From: Alphaproteobacteria bacterium
GTDB lineage: Bacteria > Pseudomonadota > Alphaproteobacteria > Reyranellales > Reyranellaceae
Reading direction: 5' to 3'
Assembly (NCBI GenBank): GCA_016870115.1
Contig: VGCH01000004.1
Span: 124,001-188,000, forward strand
DNA length: 64,000 bases
The notes beneath the pieces were generated by a model, which was given only the letters and a program-made list of their open reading frames with translations, was not told where the DNA came from and did not search any database. Position 1 is the first letter of the stretch; the number at the start of each line of letters is the position of its first letter. The position numbers and the translations under genes are program-made. Shown piece after piece: positions 9,135 through 20,400 of this stretch.

Positions 9135-9886
9135 GCGAGATAGCCGCCGTCGACCGCCAGCACCTGCCCGGTGATGTAGGACGCCCCCGGCGAGCAGAGA
9201 AACAGCACCGCGGGTGCGAGCTCCGCCGGCTCGCCCCATCGCCCCAACGACGTGCGTTGCCGCAGCCACTGCGCGATCGCGGGATCCGATGCCCAGTGAA
9301 GATTGGGTTCCGTCCGGAAGTACCCGGGCGCCACACCATTCACCGTGATGCGATGCGCGCCGAGTTCGGCCGCGAGCGCGCGGGTCAACCCGTCCACGCC
9401 GGCCTTGGCCATGGTGTAGACCGCGTCACCTGCTTGCGCGATCGGGCCCGCGATTGAGGAGATGTTCACGATCCGCCCGCCACGACCGCCAGCGATCATG
9501 ACTCGCGCGGCGAGTCGGGCGAGTTCGAAGGGCGCCAGCAGACCGGTGGCGATGACCCGCTCGACCGAGGCGCGGTCGAAGTCGAACAGCGCCCGACGAT
9601 CCCGCGCGCCGACATTGTTCACCAGAATGTCGAGGCGACCGCTTGCACCCTCCAGCCGCGCGAGCGCCGTCGCCGCGGCCTGCGAATCGGCGATATCGAA
9701 GGGAAGCGCCCGAGCCCGTCCACCTTCACCGGCGATGGCACCAACCGCCTCCTCCAGCGGAGCCGCGCTGCGGCCGTTCAGCCAGACCTCGGCGCCCGCA
9801 CCCGCCAGCGCCCGCGCGATCTCGCGCCCCAGTCCCCGGCCCGCGCCGGTCACCAGCGCGACCTGCCCGGCGAGGTCGCCCGCCAT
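9125..9886 (-). CDS. SDR-family oxidoreductase
   Basis: A classical short-chain dehydrogenase/reductase of 253 residues. It shows the cofactor motif TGAGRGLG (residues 14-21), NNVG, the catalytic Ser (NISSIAG) and the YTMAK Tyr-Lys pair, and the C-terminal [12 protein letters not shown]. It resembles gluconate 5-dehydrogenase/3-oxoacyl-ACP-reductase-like SDRs, but the substrate cannot be deduced. Its start directly follows the thyX stop (9886/9887), so the two are likely co-transcribed, although no functional link is evident. Confidence 0.88.
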   Translation of the reverse strand: MAGDLAGQVALVTGAGRGLGREIARALAGAGAEVWLNGRSAAPLEEAVGAIAGEGGRARALPFDIADSQAAATALARLEGASGRLDILVNNVGARDRRALFDFDRASVERVIATGLLAPFELARLAARVMIAGGRGGRIVNISSIAGPIAQAGDAVYTMAKAGVDGLTRALAAELGAHRITVNGVAPGYFRTEPNLHWASDPAIAQWLRQRTSLGRWGEPAELAPAVLFLCSPGASYITGQVLAVDGGYLAHW

Positions 9887-10822
9887 TCAGTCGCGGCCGA
9901 GTGTGGCCATCAGCTCGCGCCATTCGCGGGCGCTGAGGCCACTCGACTTCTGGTCGACCGTCTCGCCCGCCAGCATCCGCCGCACGATCGCGATGCCGGT
10001 GCGCGACAGTCGGGCACCGCCCAGCGCGTATTCCTGGAAAGCGTCGTGGGTCATCGGACACCAACGCCTGAGCGTGTCCACCATCACGTCGGCATAGGCG
10101 CAAATCTCGTACTGCGCGTGGCTATCGGCGCGCAGCGACAGGAAATGCATTAGATTGTGCAGGTCGGTCTTCCAGTACCATTGGGTATAGAAGCCGAGCG
10201 ACAGGTTCATGCGCGCAAGCTCGCGCGCAAGGCCAGAGCGCTCCGGGTCGAGCGGCTGGCCGTCCTCGCCCTCGTTCAGCATCTCCATGTAGTGCTCGTA
10301 GGCGAGCTCCGCGTCGCGCTTCAGAAGATCGAACACCCGGGCGGCCTCCCGCCCTTCGAGCACGCCGGCGCGGCCCTGGCGGTTGGTGCTGCTCTGCGCG
10401 GCAAGGTGCTCGGGCGCCGGCAGGTAGAACTCGTTGTCGAGGATTGAGTAGCGCGCCGAGTACTCGTTCACGTTGGCGGTGCGATGGCGGATCCACTGGC
10501 GCGCGACGAAGATCGGCAGCTTCACGTGATACTTGATCTCGCACATCTCGAACGGCGTCGTATGCCGGTGGCGGATCAGGTAGTTGATGAGGCCGCGATC
10601 CTCGCTCACCTTCTTAGTGCCGCGACCGTAGGACACGCGCGCGGCCTGCACGACGGCGGCGTCGTCGCCCATGTAGTCGACCACCCGCACGAATCCGTGG
10701 TCCAGCACCGGCAGCGCCGCGTACAGCACTTCCTCCAGCGCCGGCACAACGGCGCGCAGGGTCGGGCGAGGCTCGCCGCGCGCCTGGTCGATTTCGGCCT
10801 GCTGGGCCGCGGAAAGGGGCAT
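9887..10822 (-). CDS. thyX: FAD-dependent thymidylate synthase ThyX
   Basis: Makes dTMP from dUMP using methylene-tetrahydrofolate and NADPH via FAD. The ThyX signature is present as [15 protein letters not shown] (residues 112-126), preceded by RQWI. A conserved C-terminal region ([18 protein letters not shown]) also fits. At 311 residues it is slightly longer than the core family. It lies upstream of an SDR gene on the same strand and divergent from ssrA. No thyA is present in the window. Confidence 0.95.
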   Translation of the reverse strand: MPLSAAQQAEIDQARGEPRPTLRAVVPALEEVLYAALPVLDHGFVRVVDYMGDDAAVVQAARVSYGRGTKKVSEDRGLINYLIRHRHTTPFEMCEIKYHVKLPIFVARQWIRHRTANVNEYSARYSILDNEFYLPAPEHLAAQSSTNRQGRAGVLEGREAARVFDLLKRDAELAYEHYMEMLNEGEDGQPLDPERSGLARELARMNLSLGFYTQWYWKTDLHNLMHFLSLRADSHAQYEICAYADVMVDTLRRWCPMTHDAFQEYALGGARLSRTGIAIVRRMLAGETVDQKSSGLSAREWRELMATLGRD

Positions 10823-10911
10823 CGTCGTTTCCTTGATGAGTGCGCGCGGGACTGTAGTCGCCCGCCGCCGCCTCTCACCATGGGGAAAAGAACGCGCGCC
10901 CGGCGGCCGCC

Positions 10912-10940
10912 TTCAAAATGCCCGGCGAAAGGCCTATATT
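10912..10940 (+). promoter_or_regulatory. Candidate sigma-70 promoter of ssrA
   Basis: TTCAAA (10912-10917) and TATATT (10935-10940) are separated by 17 bases. The first transcribed bases would be near 10947, just before the acceptor part of the permuted tmRNA. Position and spacing are good; the -35 element is a 4/6 match. Confidence 0.5.
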
Positions 10941-10946
10941 GGCGAT

Positions 10947-11232
10947 GTCGGGAAACCGACTATGGCGATAAACGCCGCGTGGCATAAGCGTTTCGGACCC
11001 GGGGGCGGTACCCGGCGCCTCCACCATTCCTCGCACCGGTCCGCCGGCGCGATCGAGGGGGCGAAATAGGATCGACGAGCGTGGTAAAGGCGCGGTTTTT
11101 GCTCGGTATGGTTCCGCCGTGACGGGCCACACACAAGTGCCAACGATAACGACGTTGCACTCGCTGCTGCCGCCTAACAAGCGGACGTAAGCGCGGTTTC
11201 GGGAGGGCACCGGGCAACAGAAGCCCTCCCAC
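10947..11232 (+). ncRNA. ssrA: Two-piece (circularly permuted) tmRNA
   Basis: Ribosome-rescue RNA. As in other alphaproteobacteria the acceptor piece comes first: a CCGGG/CCCGG T-stem (10999-11003, 11011-11015), the acceptor strand CGCCTCC (11016-11022) and ACCA to 11026. About 30 bases of intervening sequence follow (11027-11056), removed in family members. The coding piece begins GGGGGCG at 11057, pairing with the acceptor strand as a 7-bp stem whose third pair is G-U, the alanine identity element. The tag frame at 11139-11177 reads ANDNDVALAAAA then TAA. The T-loop reads GGCGGTA rather than TTCGA-like. A GGGAGGGC...GCCCTCCC hairpin (11201-11230) closes the coding piece or terminates transcription. 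The ends are approximate. This element fills most of the gap between thyX and sspB. Confidence 0.93.
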
Positions 11233-11309
11233 TTTCCTTCCATCGACATGGGCCGGCGCGGCCGTTGACTCTGGCTGGAGCCAAGCCGATGCTCGATCCA
11301 GGATCAAAA

Positions 11310-11867
11310 ATGGCCGAACGTTTCCAATATGAGTCGCTAGTCGACGACGCTCTGCGTAGCGTCGTGCGCAAGGTGTTGACCGATGTCGCGGCCAAGGGCC
11401 TGCCGGGCTCGCACCACTTCTACATCAGCTTCCGCAGCACCGAGCCCGGCGTGCGCATGCCCGACTATCTGCGCGCGAAGTATCCCGAGGAAATGACCAT
11501 CGTCTTGCAACACCAGTACTGGGATTTGGTGCTGGACGACGAGCATTTCGAAGTGACGGTGAGCTTCAACAAGCAGCACGAGCGGATTCGCGTGCCGTTC
11601 ACCGCGCTCTCGGCCTTCGTCGATCCCTCGGTGCGCTTCGGCCTGCAATTCGACCGCAAGGACAAGGGCACCGTGCCCGGTCCGGCCGTCGTGCCGCAAC
11701 GCGCCGACGCCGCATCACCAGCCGCGTTGCCGGCGCCCGACAAACGTCCGGCAGGCGCCGCGTCGCCGACGCCTGAAGGAGCCCCGGCCGAGCCAGCCGG
11801 TGAGGCGGCGACGGCCGCCGATGAGGCCGGCAAGGTCGTGAAGCTCGACCTCTTCCGAAAGAAGTAG
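11310..11867 (+). CDS. sspB: SspB-like ClpXP adaptor protein
   Basis: Adaptor that delivers ssrA-tagged proteins to ClpXP, alpha-type. The 185-residue product has the folded tag-binding domain (ALRSVVRKVL, EMTIVLQHQYWDL, FTALSAFVDPSVRFGLQF; residues about 8-125), then a Pro/Ala-rich flexible linker, and ends in the short basic ClpX-binding tail VVKLDLFRKK. The start at 11310 has AGGA six bases upstream; an in-frame ATG at 11289 with GGAG upstream would add seven residues and is also possible. It lies directly downstream of ssrA, whose encoded tag it should bind, and upstream of fumarase on the same strand. Confidence 0.9.
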   Translation: MAERFQYESLVDDALRSVVRKVLTDVAAKGLPGSHHFYISFRSTEPGVRMPDYLRAKYPEEMTIVLQHQYWDLVLDDEHFEVTVSFNKQHERIRVPFTALSAFVDPSVRFGLQFDRKDKGTVPGPAVVPQRADAASPAALPAPDKRPAGAASPTPEGAPAEPAGEAATAADEAGKVVKLDLFRKK

Positions 11868-11919
11868 ACGCCGGATCGAGGTTGCGGCAGGGAACGCCGC
11901 GCCCGGCGAGGAGTGACCC

Positions 11920-13536
<1,617 letters not shown>

Positions 13537-13540
13537 CGCC

Positions 13541-13578
13541 GGAAAAAGAATGACCCGGGAGGTTTCCCTCCCGGGTCA
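13541..13578 (-). terminator. Intrinsic terminator between convergent genes
   Basis: A perfect 12-bp stem TGACCCGGGAGG/CCTCCCGGGTCA (13551-13562, 13567-13578) with a TTTC loop. On the minus strand it is followed by a T-rich run (complement of ggaaaaagaa), so it fits best as terminator of the SH3 gene, and the stem may also stop fumarase transcription. Confidence 0.8.
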
Positions 13579-13648
13579 GTCCGCTGTCCCGCGACGCTCC
13601 GGCAAAATTCCCCAGAACCGGATCGTCGCGTCCCCCCAAACTCGTCGT

Positions 13649-14206
13649 TCAGCCGCGGCAGCCGTCTTCCGCGTTCGCGCACCAGCGGTCGATCCAGACA
13701 TTGCCGTAACGGGCATTGATGACCTGCAGCCAGCTGCCGCGGCAGCCCAGCACGCGGAACTTCATGTCGTCGCCTTCGATGCGCGCGATCTGGCGGCCGA
13801 GCAGACCAGGGCGGTTGAAGACCGAGATGGCGCCGTCGACGCGGGCATCGACCGCCAGCGCGTCGGCAGGGATCCAACCCACGCTCGGAGCCACCGTCGC
13901 TGCACCCGCATCGTAGTTCTGAGCCGAGGCCAGCGCGATCTTCGCCCAGCCACCCTGGCTGCCGGTGATGGTGACGATCGAGGTGATCGGCTCGCCCGCC
14001 GCGTCGCCGCGGACCGCGAGACGCCCGACCAGCGCACCTTCCGGCGTCGGTTCGGCCCGAACGACAAGATCCTCGCCGGCCTGCAGAAGAGCATAGGCCC
14101 GGGTCGGGACGCAGGAGCCCGGTTCACCGGTGCTGGCGTCGACCGACTGCTGAACCACGGTGAAAGCCGCGAAGGCGGCGACCGTGCCGACGATGGCGCG
14201 AATCAT
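13649..14206 (-). CDS. Exported bacterial SH3-domain protein
   Basis: A 185-residue secreted or periplasmic protein. A signal peptide (MIRAIVGTVAAFAAFTVVQQSVDA) precedes two SH3b-like repeats: one with VRAEPTPEGALVGRL...GGWAKIAL (about 40-85) and one with VFNRPGLLGRQIARIEGDDMKFRVLGCRGSWLQV (about 125-165). It ends in a Cys-containing tail (WCANAEDGC). Such domains usually bind cell-wall peptides, but no enzymatic domain is present. The ATG at 14206 has GGGGA six bases upstream; an in-frame upstream ATG at 14245 lacks a site. It lies downstream of typA on the same strand with a 290-base gap. Confidence 0.75.
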   Translation of the reverse strand: MIRAIVGTVAAFAAFTVVQQSVDASTGEPGSCVPTRAYALLQAGEDLVVRAEPTPEGALVGRLAVRGDAAGEPITSIVTITGSQGGWAKIALASAQNYDAGAATVAPSVGWIPADALAVDARVDGAISVFNRPGLLGRQIARIEGDDMKFRVLGCRGSWLQVINARYGNVWIDRWCANAEDGCRG

Positions 14207-14430
14207 GTGATGTTCCCCAAGTTGCGCCGGCGGATCCCCATCCACCGGCCCCTCTTTCCCACGGCCGCCATCTAGCCCGGCGGAGACGGCGGAGTCGCGT
14301 CGGGTTTTGTATGGATTGTGTCGCAGGGCACGCCCGGAATCGCGTGTGATATCAATGGCTTGCGGTTAGTGCGTGCAGTCCGCACGCGGGTCAAAGCGGG
14401 CGGCGCGATACGGCCGTTACAGGCGCCCTC

Positions 14431-14463
14431 GAATCTTTCAGATCCAGCTGGCTCAGCCGGATC
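14431..14463. repeat. Intergenic palindrome, degenerate copy
   Basis: GATCCAGCTG (14441-14450) faces CAGCCGGATC (14454-14463) with one mismatch and a 3-base loop, preceded by AATCTTTC. It shares the TCTTT...GATCC-GC...GGCTCAGCCGG layout with the element at 46766. It lies just past the typA stop and may act as its terminator. The rest of the 14207-14496 gap shows no gene that I can support. Confidence 0.45.
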
Positions 14464-14496
14464 GCAGCGCCGAAGAGCGAGGCAGCGCCGGTCGCG

Positions 14497-16323
14497 CTAC
14501 TCGGCGGCGGCGGCGGCCTTCTTGGCGCGCTTGCGATCCTCGGGATTGAGGAAGCGCTTGCGCAGCCGGATCGACTTGGGCGTCACCTCGACCAGCTCGT
14601 CGTCCTCGATGTAGGCGATCGCCTGCTCGAGCGACATGCGGCGCGGCGGCGTGAGCCGGACCGCTTCATCCTTGCCGGCGGCGCGGATGTTGGTGAGCTG
14701 CTTGCCCTTCAGCACATTCACATCGAGATCGTTGCCGCGGCTGTGCTCACCGATCAGCATGCCTTCGTAGACCGGCGTGCCGGGATCGATGAACATCGGC
14801 CCGCGCTCTTCGAGGTTCCAGAGCGCGTAAGCCACCGAGATGCCCTCGGCATTGGCGATCAGCGCGCCGTTGCGTCGCCCGGCGATGGGGCCGCGAAACG
14901 GTCCGTAGGAATGGAACAGCCGATTCATGACGCCGGTGCCGCGCGTGTCGGTCAGGAACTCGCCGTGATAGCCGATCAGGCCACGCGAGGGCGCGAGGAA
15001 GACCAGACGCGTCTTGCCGGCGCCCGATGGGCGCATGTCCTGCAGCTCTCCCTTGCGCAGCGAGATCTGCTCGACCACGACGCCGGTATGAGCGTCGTCG
15101 ACATCGATCACGACTTCCTCGATCGGCTCCTGGCGCTGGCCGGTGGCGGGATCGGTGCGGAAAAGAACGCGGGGCCGGGCGACCGCGAGTTCGAAGCCCT
15201 CGCGGCGCATGGTCTCGATCAGAACGCCAAGCTGAAGCTCGCCACGACCGGCGACCTCGTAGGAATCGGCGGTCTCGCTGTAGCGCACGCGGATCGCGAC
15301 GTTGCCCTCGCCTTCGCGCATCAGACGGGCGCGGATCATGCGGCTCGTCACCTTGTCGCCCTCGCGGCCGGCATAGGGCGAGTCGTTCACCATGAAGTTC
15401 ATGGCAAGCGTCGGCGGATCGACCGGCTGGGCCGGCAGGGCGAATTCGACCGCCGGATCGGCGAGCGTGTCGGCCACGGTCGCGGTCTTGAAGCCGGCCA
15501 GCGCCACGATATCGCCCGCCTCGGCCAGATCGATGCCCTGGCGCTCGAGACCGCGGAAGGCCAGCACCTTGGTCACGCGAACCTGCTCGATCTCGCGCCC
15601 CTCGCGGGTCATGGCACGCAGTACCATGTTGGGTTTCACCGAGCCCGAACGGATGCGACCGGTCAGCATGCGGCCGAGGAACGGATCGGTGTCGAGAGTC
15701 GTCACCAGCATGCGGAAGGGCTGGTCGGCGTCGATCTGCGGCGCCGGCACATGGCGCAGGATGAGATCGAACAGCGGCGCCATGTCCTTGCGCTCGGCCT
15801 CCAGTGAGGTCGCCGCCCAGCCCTGCTTGGCTGAGGCGAAGAGCGTCGGGAAATCGAGTTGCTGGTCGTTCGCTTCCAGGGCGGCGAACAGGTCGAACAC
15901 CTCATCGTGAACCTGATGCGCGCGCGCATCCGGCCGGTCGACCTTGTTGATCAGCACGATCGGGCGCAGCCCCAGCCGAAGCGCCTTGCCGACCACGAAC
16001 TTGGTCTGGGGCAACGGACCTTCGGCGGCGTCCACCAGCACCACCACGCCGTCGACCATCGAGAGGATGCGCTCGACTTCGCCGCCGAAATCGGCGTGGC
16101 CCGGCGTGTCGACGATGTTCACCCGCACGCCGTTCCAAACCACCGAAGTCGCCTTGGCGAGGATGGTGATACCGCGCTCGCGCTCGAGGTCGTTGGAGTC
16201 CATTGCCCGCTCGGCGACCTGCTGGTTGTCGCGGAACGTGCCGCTCTGCTTCAGCAGGCAATCGACCAGCGTGGTCTTGCCATGGTCGACGTGCGCGATG
16301 ATCGCGACGTTGCGGATGTCCAT
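14497..16323 (-). CDS. typA: Ribosome-associated GTPase TypA/BipA
   Basis: Translational GTPase of 608 residues acting on ribosomes in stress and in 50S assembly. G1 is AHVDHGKTTLV (residues about 10-20), switch regions and G3 DTPGHADFGGEVER, G4 NKVDRPDAR, then domain II, EF-G-like domains III and V, and the TypA-specific C-terminal domain (QLTNIRAAGKDEAVRLTPPR). The Lys/Ala-rich tail is typical. It is divergent from a small RHH gene. Confidence 0.97.
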   Translation of the reverse strand: MDIRNVAIIAHVDHGKTTLVDCLLKQSGTFRDNQQVAERAMDSNDLERERGITILAKATSVVWNGVRVNIVDTPGHADFGGEVERILSMVDGVVVLVDAAEGPLPQTKFVVGKALRLGLRPIVLINKVDRPDARAHQVHDEVFDLFAALEANDQQLDFPTLFASAKQGWAATSLEAERKDMAPLFDLILRHVPAPQIDADQPFRMLVTTLDTDPFLGRMLTGRIRSGSVKPNMVLRAMTREGREIEQVRVTKVLAFRGLERQGIDLAEAGDIVALAGFKTATVADTLADPAVEFALPAQPVDPPTLAMNFMVNDSPYAGREGDKVTSRMIRARLMREGEGNVAIRVRYSETADSYEVAGRGELQLGVLIETMRREGFELAVARPRVLFRTDPATGQRQEPIEEVVIDVDDAHTGVVVEQISLRKGELQDMRPSGAGKTRLVFLAPSRGLIGYHGEFLTDTRGTGVMNRLFHSYGPFRGPIAGRRNGALIANAEGISVAYALWNLEERGPMFIDPGTPVYEGMLIGEHSRGNDLDVNVLKGKQLTNIRAAGKDEAVRLTPPRRMSLEQAIAYIEDDELVEVTPKSIRLRKRFLNPEDRKRAKKAAAAAE

Positions 16324-16426
16324 CGTGATTTTCCGGGGGGTTCGGGTGGGCCGGGCTTATACCGGCGCCCCCCGCCCGCGGCAAGGCGCCTTGAGGCGGC
16401 CTGACGCCGCTGCCACAGTCGAAACC

Positions 16427-16645
16427 ATGCGCAAGAGATCCGTCACCCTCGACGGCCACAGCACCAGCGTCTCGCTGGAGGACCCATTCTGGTCCGAGTT
16501 GGTGAAACTCGCCGAGGCGCGCGGTCAGTCCCTCAACGCGCTCATCGCGGGGATCGACCGCACGCGCGAACCGGCAACCAACCTGTCGAGTGCGCTCCGT
16601 CTCTTCGTGCTGGCGGAGCTGCGACGGAAGATCAGTCCAGTTTGA
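16427..16645 (+). CDS. Ribbon-helix-helix domain protein
   Basis: A 72-residue protein resembling the PF13467 ribbon-helix-helix group. An initial basic strand (RKRSVTLDGHSTSVSLE) is followed by two helices (DPFWSELVKLAEARG and SLNALIAGIDR) and a C-terminal helix with SSALRLFVLAELR. RHH proteins usually bind DNA as dimers, but the target is unknown; this gene may regulate divergent typA. Its 3' end overlaps the convergent nitroreductase gene by 14 bases. Confidence 0.8.
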   Translation: MRKRSVTLDGHSTSVSLEDPFWSELVKLAEARGQSLNALIAGIDRTREPATNLSSALRLFVLAELRRKISPV

Positions 16646-17462
16646 AGCCGCGCCGGCGCACGAAAGCGCCGAAATCGGCCCGCTCCGGCACTGAATATTG
16701 CCGCGCCTTGTCCTCGGACCAGCCATAGGACTCGGCCGTCCCGAAGCGCTCCACGGCGCGCTGGGTGCGATAGGGCTGCACCGCTTCGCGACGGCGATCG
16801 TAGTCGGCGATGCGCGCTTCAAGATCGCGTTCGTCGTAGCGGTCGCGATGTACGGTCACGTCCAGCGGCAGGCGCGGGCTCATGACGCCGGCGAAAGACG
16901 GCCAACCCATCCCCAGGCCCGCCACCGGAAAGACGTGCGACGGCAGGCCGAGAATCTCCGCCACCTCGGCGGCGCGATTGCGGATGGCGCTGATCGGACA
17001 GGTGCCGAGTCCCGCCCGATCGGCGGCGGCCACGAAGGTCGCCAACACGATCCCGGCATCGACCGCGGCGTTGAAGAAGGCGTCGAGATGGTCGTTGACG
17101 AAGGGCCGGTCGCGCCACTCGAACAAGAGCCGATGCCGCCGATTGTTGCCGCAAAACACCAGCAGCACAGGCGCCGGAACCACCCAGGGATTGTCCGGCA
17201 ACAGCGCCTCGATCCGCGCCCGCTGGGCGGGGTCGGCCACGATCACGATATCGGTCTGCTGCAGGTCGCTCTTGGAGGGCGCCGACAGCGCCACCGCGCA
17301 CAAGGTCTCGACCAGCGCGGGATCGACCGGCTTTTCCAGGTATCGGCGCATGACTCGCCGGTCCGCCATCGCGGCCAGAGTGTCGACCCCTTGCGGGGCG
17401 TCCGCCAGCGCCGGCGCCGCGCCGAAACGGGCGCGCAGCGCGCCCAGCAATCGATCCAGCAT
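16632..17462 (-). CDS. Nitroreductase-family FMN oxidoreductase
   Basis: A 276-residue flavin-dependent oxidoreductase of the nitroreductase superfamily. RRVMRRYLEKPVDPALVETLCAVALSAPSKSDLQ (residues about 35-68) is the typical N-terminal FMN-binding region, and GLGTCPISAIRNRAAEVAEILGLPSHVFPVAGLGMGWP is the conserved central part. The physiological substrate is unknown. It follows the AsmA gene by 7 bases on the same strand and so is probably in its transcript. Confidence 0.88.
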   Translation of the reverse strand: MLDRLLGALRARFGAAPALADAPQGVDTLAAMADRRVMRRYLEKPVDPALVETLCAVALSAPSKSDLQQTDIVIVADPAQRARIEALLPDNPWVVPAPVLLVFCGNNRRHRLLFEWRDRPFVNDHLDAFFNAAVDAGIVLATFVAAADRAGLGTCPISAIRNRAAEVAEILGLPSHVFPVAGLGMGWPSFAGVMSPRLPLDVTVHRDRYDERDLEARIADYDRRREAVQPYRTQRAVERFGTAESYGWSEDKARQYSVPERADFGAFVRRRGFKLD

Positions 17463-17469
17463 CGGCCCC

Positions 17470-20400
17470 TCAGCGCCCGAAAGGATTGGGCAGGGTCAAC
17501 CCGCGCTGCTGTTGCTGCTGCGGCTGCGTGGTCGTACCGCCGCGTTGCTGCTGCTGCCCGCCGCCAAGTCCCAGGATCAGCGACTGCACGCCGCCACCGC
17601 CGCCCTGCTGCGGTTGGGTTGCCCCGGGCAGCGTGCTGGTCATGCCCGGCGGGTCCTTGGCGGTACCGCGCGCGACGTTGATCGACGGCGAGCCCGTCGG
17701 GCCCTTGGCGGTCGTGATCAGGTACGGCGCCGACGTGTCCTCGGCGATGACGAAGTTCACCGTCGTGTCGGTGGTCGAGTTCACGAGGTTGGTGCGGCTC
17801 ACGACATTGGCAGTCGCGCGATTGCCGTTCACCACCAGGCCGTTGGTGGTGAGGGTGCCCTGGGCGATGTCAGCTCGGCCGCCGATCACGTTGTTGTGGT
17901 TCACGAAGCGGTTCAGCACCAGCGAGACCGCGTTCAGCATGTTGCCGACCGAAGAGCCGCCGCGCTGGCCCGTCGCCGCCATCACGTTGCCGAGGGTATT
18001 GTCGATCACCGCGCCGGCCGCACCAGTCGCCGCCGAGCCCAGCACCTGCAGCGCCTTGTCGGTCGTCACGGTGACAGCTCCGCCCAGCGCCGTCCCGCCC
18101 GCCAGCGAACCCTTGATCTGGTCCGGCGTCGTGCTAGTGCCGCGCAGCGCGATCCCGGTGGCACTCAACTTCCCGTCGATCGTCACCTTGGCGAGTGCAC
18201 CGCCGAAGACGTTGCTGCCGGACGTGGCCTGCAGCATGTCACCGATGTCGATGTTGTTGGCGTTGCCCTTGAAGTCGAGGTTGAGCGCGGGCTGGCTGGC
18301 GTTCACCGTGCCCGTGAGATCCAGCGCGCCGCCATAGAGGCCGCCGGTCAGCTGCTGAAGGGTCAGCACGCCGTCCTTCAGCGTCGCCTGGATCTGCGCG
18401 TTGGTGAGGCGCAAGGGACCGTTCACCAGGCTCGCCGCCTGCAACTTCACTGACGCGTCGAGCACGCGCATCGGCGAGGTGTCGATCGGCTTGTTGTTGC
18501 TGGCCGCAGCTTGTTGTCCCCGTGCCGGCGGCGCACTCCCGCCCAGCTTGCCGAGATCGAGCCCGCCCGGCGCACGAAGATCGGCCGTGACTGTCGGTCG
18601 ACCGGCTAGGCGAGCGTCGACCGAACCTTCGACCGTCTGGCCGTTCAGCCCGAGGCTGCCCCGCCAGGCCACCGACTGCGGCGCACCCGAAGCGGCGCCC
18701 GGCAGCGCGAGCGTGCCGGTCGCCTTGACCGCCATCCCCAGTGCATTGACCGAGATATCGCGCAGCGTCAGCTGCTCGACCGAGCCCGCGATCCCGCCAC
18801 TGGCCGTGATCGGTCCCTTGGGCGCGCTGGCGCCGCCGAGCTTGGCCAGGCGCTCGAGGTCTGGCGCCTCCAGGTTGAAGGCGACATCCGGACGCGGCGT
18901 GCCGGTGATGCCGGCCACCGTGCCGCGCAGCGCGAAGCGCCCGCCCGCGAGGTTGCCGACCTTGACGTCGTTCAGCCGCAGCGTGGAGCCCGCGAGCGCG
19001 ATATCGATATCGACGCCGCCGATCGTCTCCGTGTTGACGATGAGACGCGCGACCTTGGCCTTGAGCCCGATCGACGGCCCACCGGCGGCGGCCGGCGCCG
19101 CCGGCGCTGCCGGCGCGGCGGCGCGCGCCGGAGGAGTCGCCGGCTTGGCGGCGGTGGCCGGCCGATAGGCGTCAACATTGAGCGTATCGATGTCGAGCGT
19201 CGCCACGACGCCAAGCGGCGCCAAGGTCACCGCCACACCGCCGCGACCCTTGATGTCGTCCAGTTCGAAGGTCGCGTCACTCACCTGTACGGTGTTGTTG
19301 GTCCCGGCCATGCGACCGCGAAAGCTGACGCGTGCCAGTCGATCAGCCGGCATGCCAGTCGTATCGACCTGAAGCCAGGCGAGCGTATCGCGCAGCTTCG
19401 GTCCCACCAGCGAGAAGTCGCCGCTCACCTGCGGGCGCGCGGCGTCGCCGCTCATCGTCGAGCGCGCCTGAAGGACGAGATCGCCGGGCAGCGAGGCTTG
19501 CAGTTTCGGCACGGCGACCGCGCCGTTGCGCACATCGAGTTCCAGCCCGAGATTGCGGATGGTGCCCTTGTTGTAAAGGATCTCCGCGACATCCAGCGCG
19601 AGCTTCACCGTCATGTCGCGCGGCAGGCCGCCCGGCGGCGCCGTGGCCGGCGCGGCAGGTGTGGCCGGTGCGGCGGGCCGGGAGGCGCCCGTGGCCGCCG
19701 GCGGGGTTGCCGCTTTCGGCGCCGCCGCCATCCACTTGTCGAGATCGAGCTTGGCCACGCTCACCTTGCCATCGACGGCAAGGGCGGGCTTGAGGCGGAC
19801 GCTGAGCGAGCCCGCACCCTGGTCCTGGCCCAGCCCCAGCTTGAAGTCGCGCAGCGCGACCGCGTCCGACGAGGCCTCAAGTTGGCCGTCGAACGAGAAC
19901 TTGCCCGCCAGCATCGGCGGCAACGCGGCCGGGGGCTGCCCCGCGGCTTGCGTGAGCGCCGCGACCAGCCCGGCCAGCGAGTCCGCGGCAATGGTGGTCT
20001 TGCCGGCGACCTTCGCCTTGGGTCCAAGCTCGCTCAACGTACCCTTGAAGGCGATGCGGCCGCCGCCGGCGTCGAGCGCGATGTCGGTCGCGTGACCGGA
20101 CGCCTCACGCGCGCCCAGCCGCGCGTCGAGCTTGAGCGGCGCGCCGTTGGCCACCAGCGTGCCGGCCGCAGACAGCGGACCCTGCGGCGATCCGACCGAC
20201 GCCGTGAGCTCGATCTTCTCGACCGTCACATTCATGCCGGCCTTGGGATCCGAGAACGAGAGCGTGCCGTTGCGGATCGCGATGTGGCCGATCGAGGGAC
20301 CGCCGCCAGCCGCGGGCTTCGCGCCAGCGGTCGGTGCGGGGGCCGCCGCTGGGACCATGTCCCAGTTCGCCTTGCCGTCAGCCGCGACCTCGAGCGCGAT

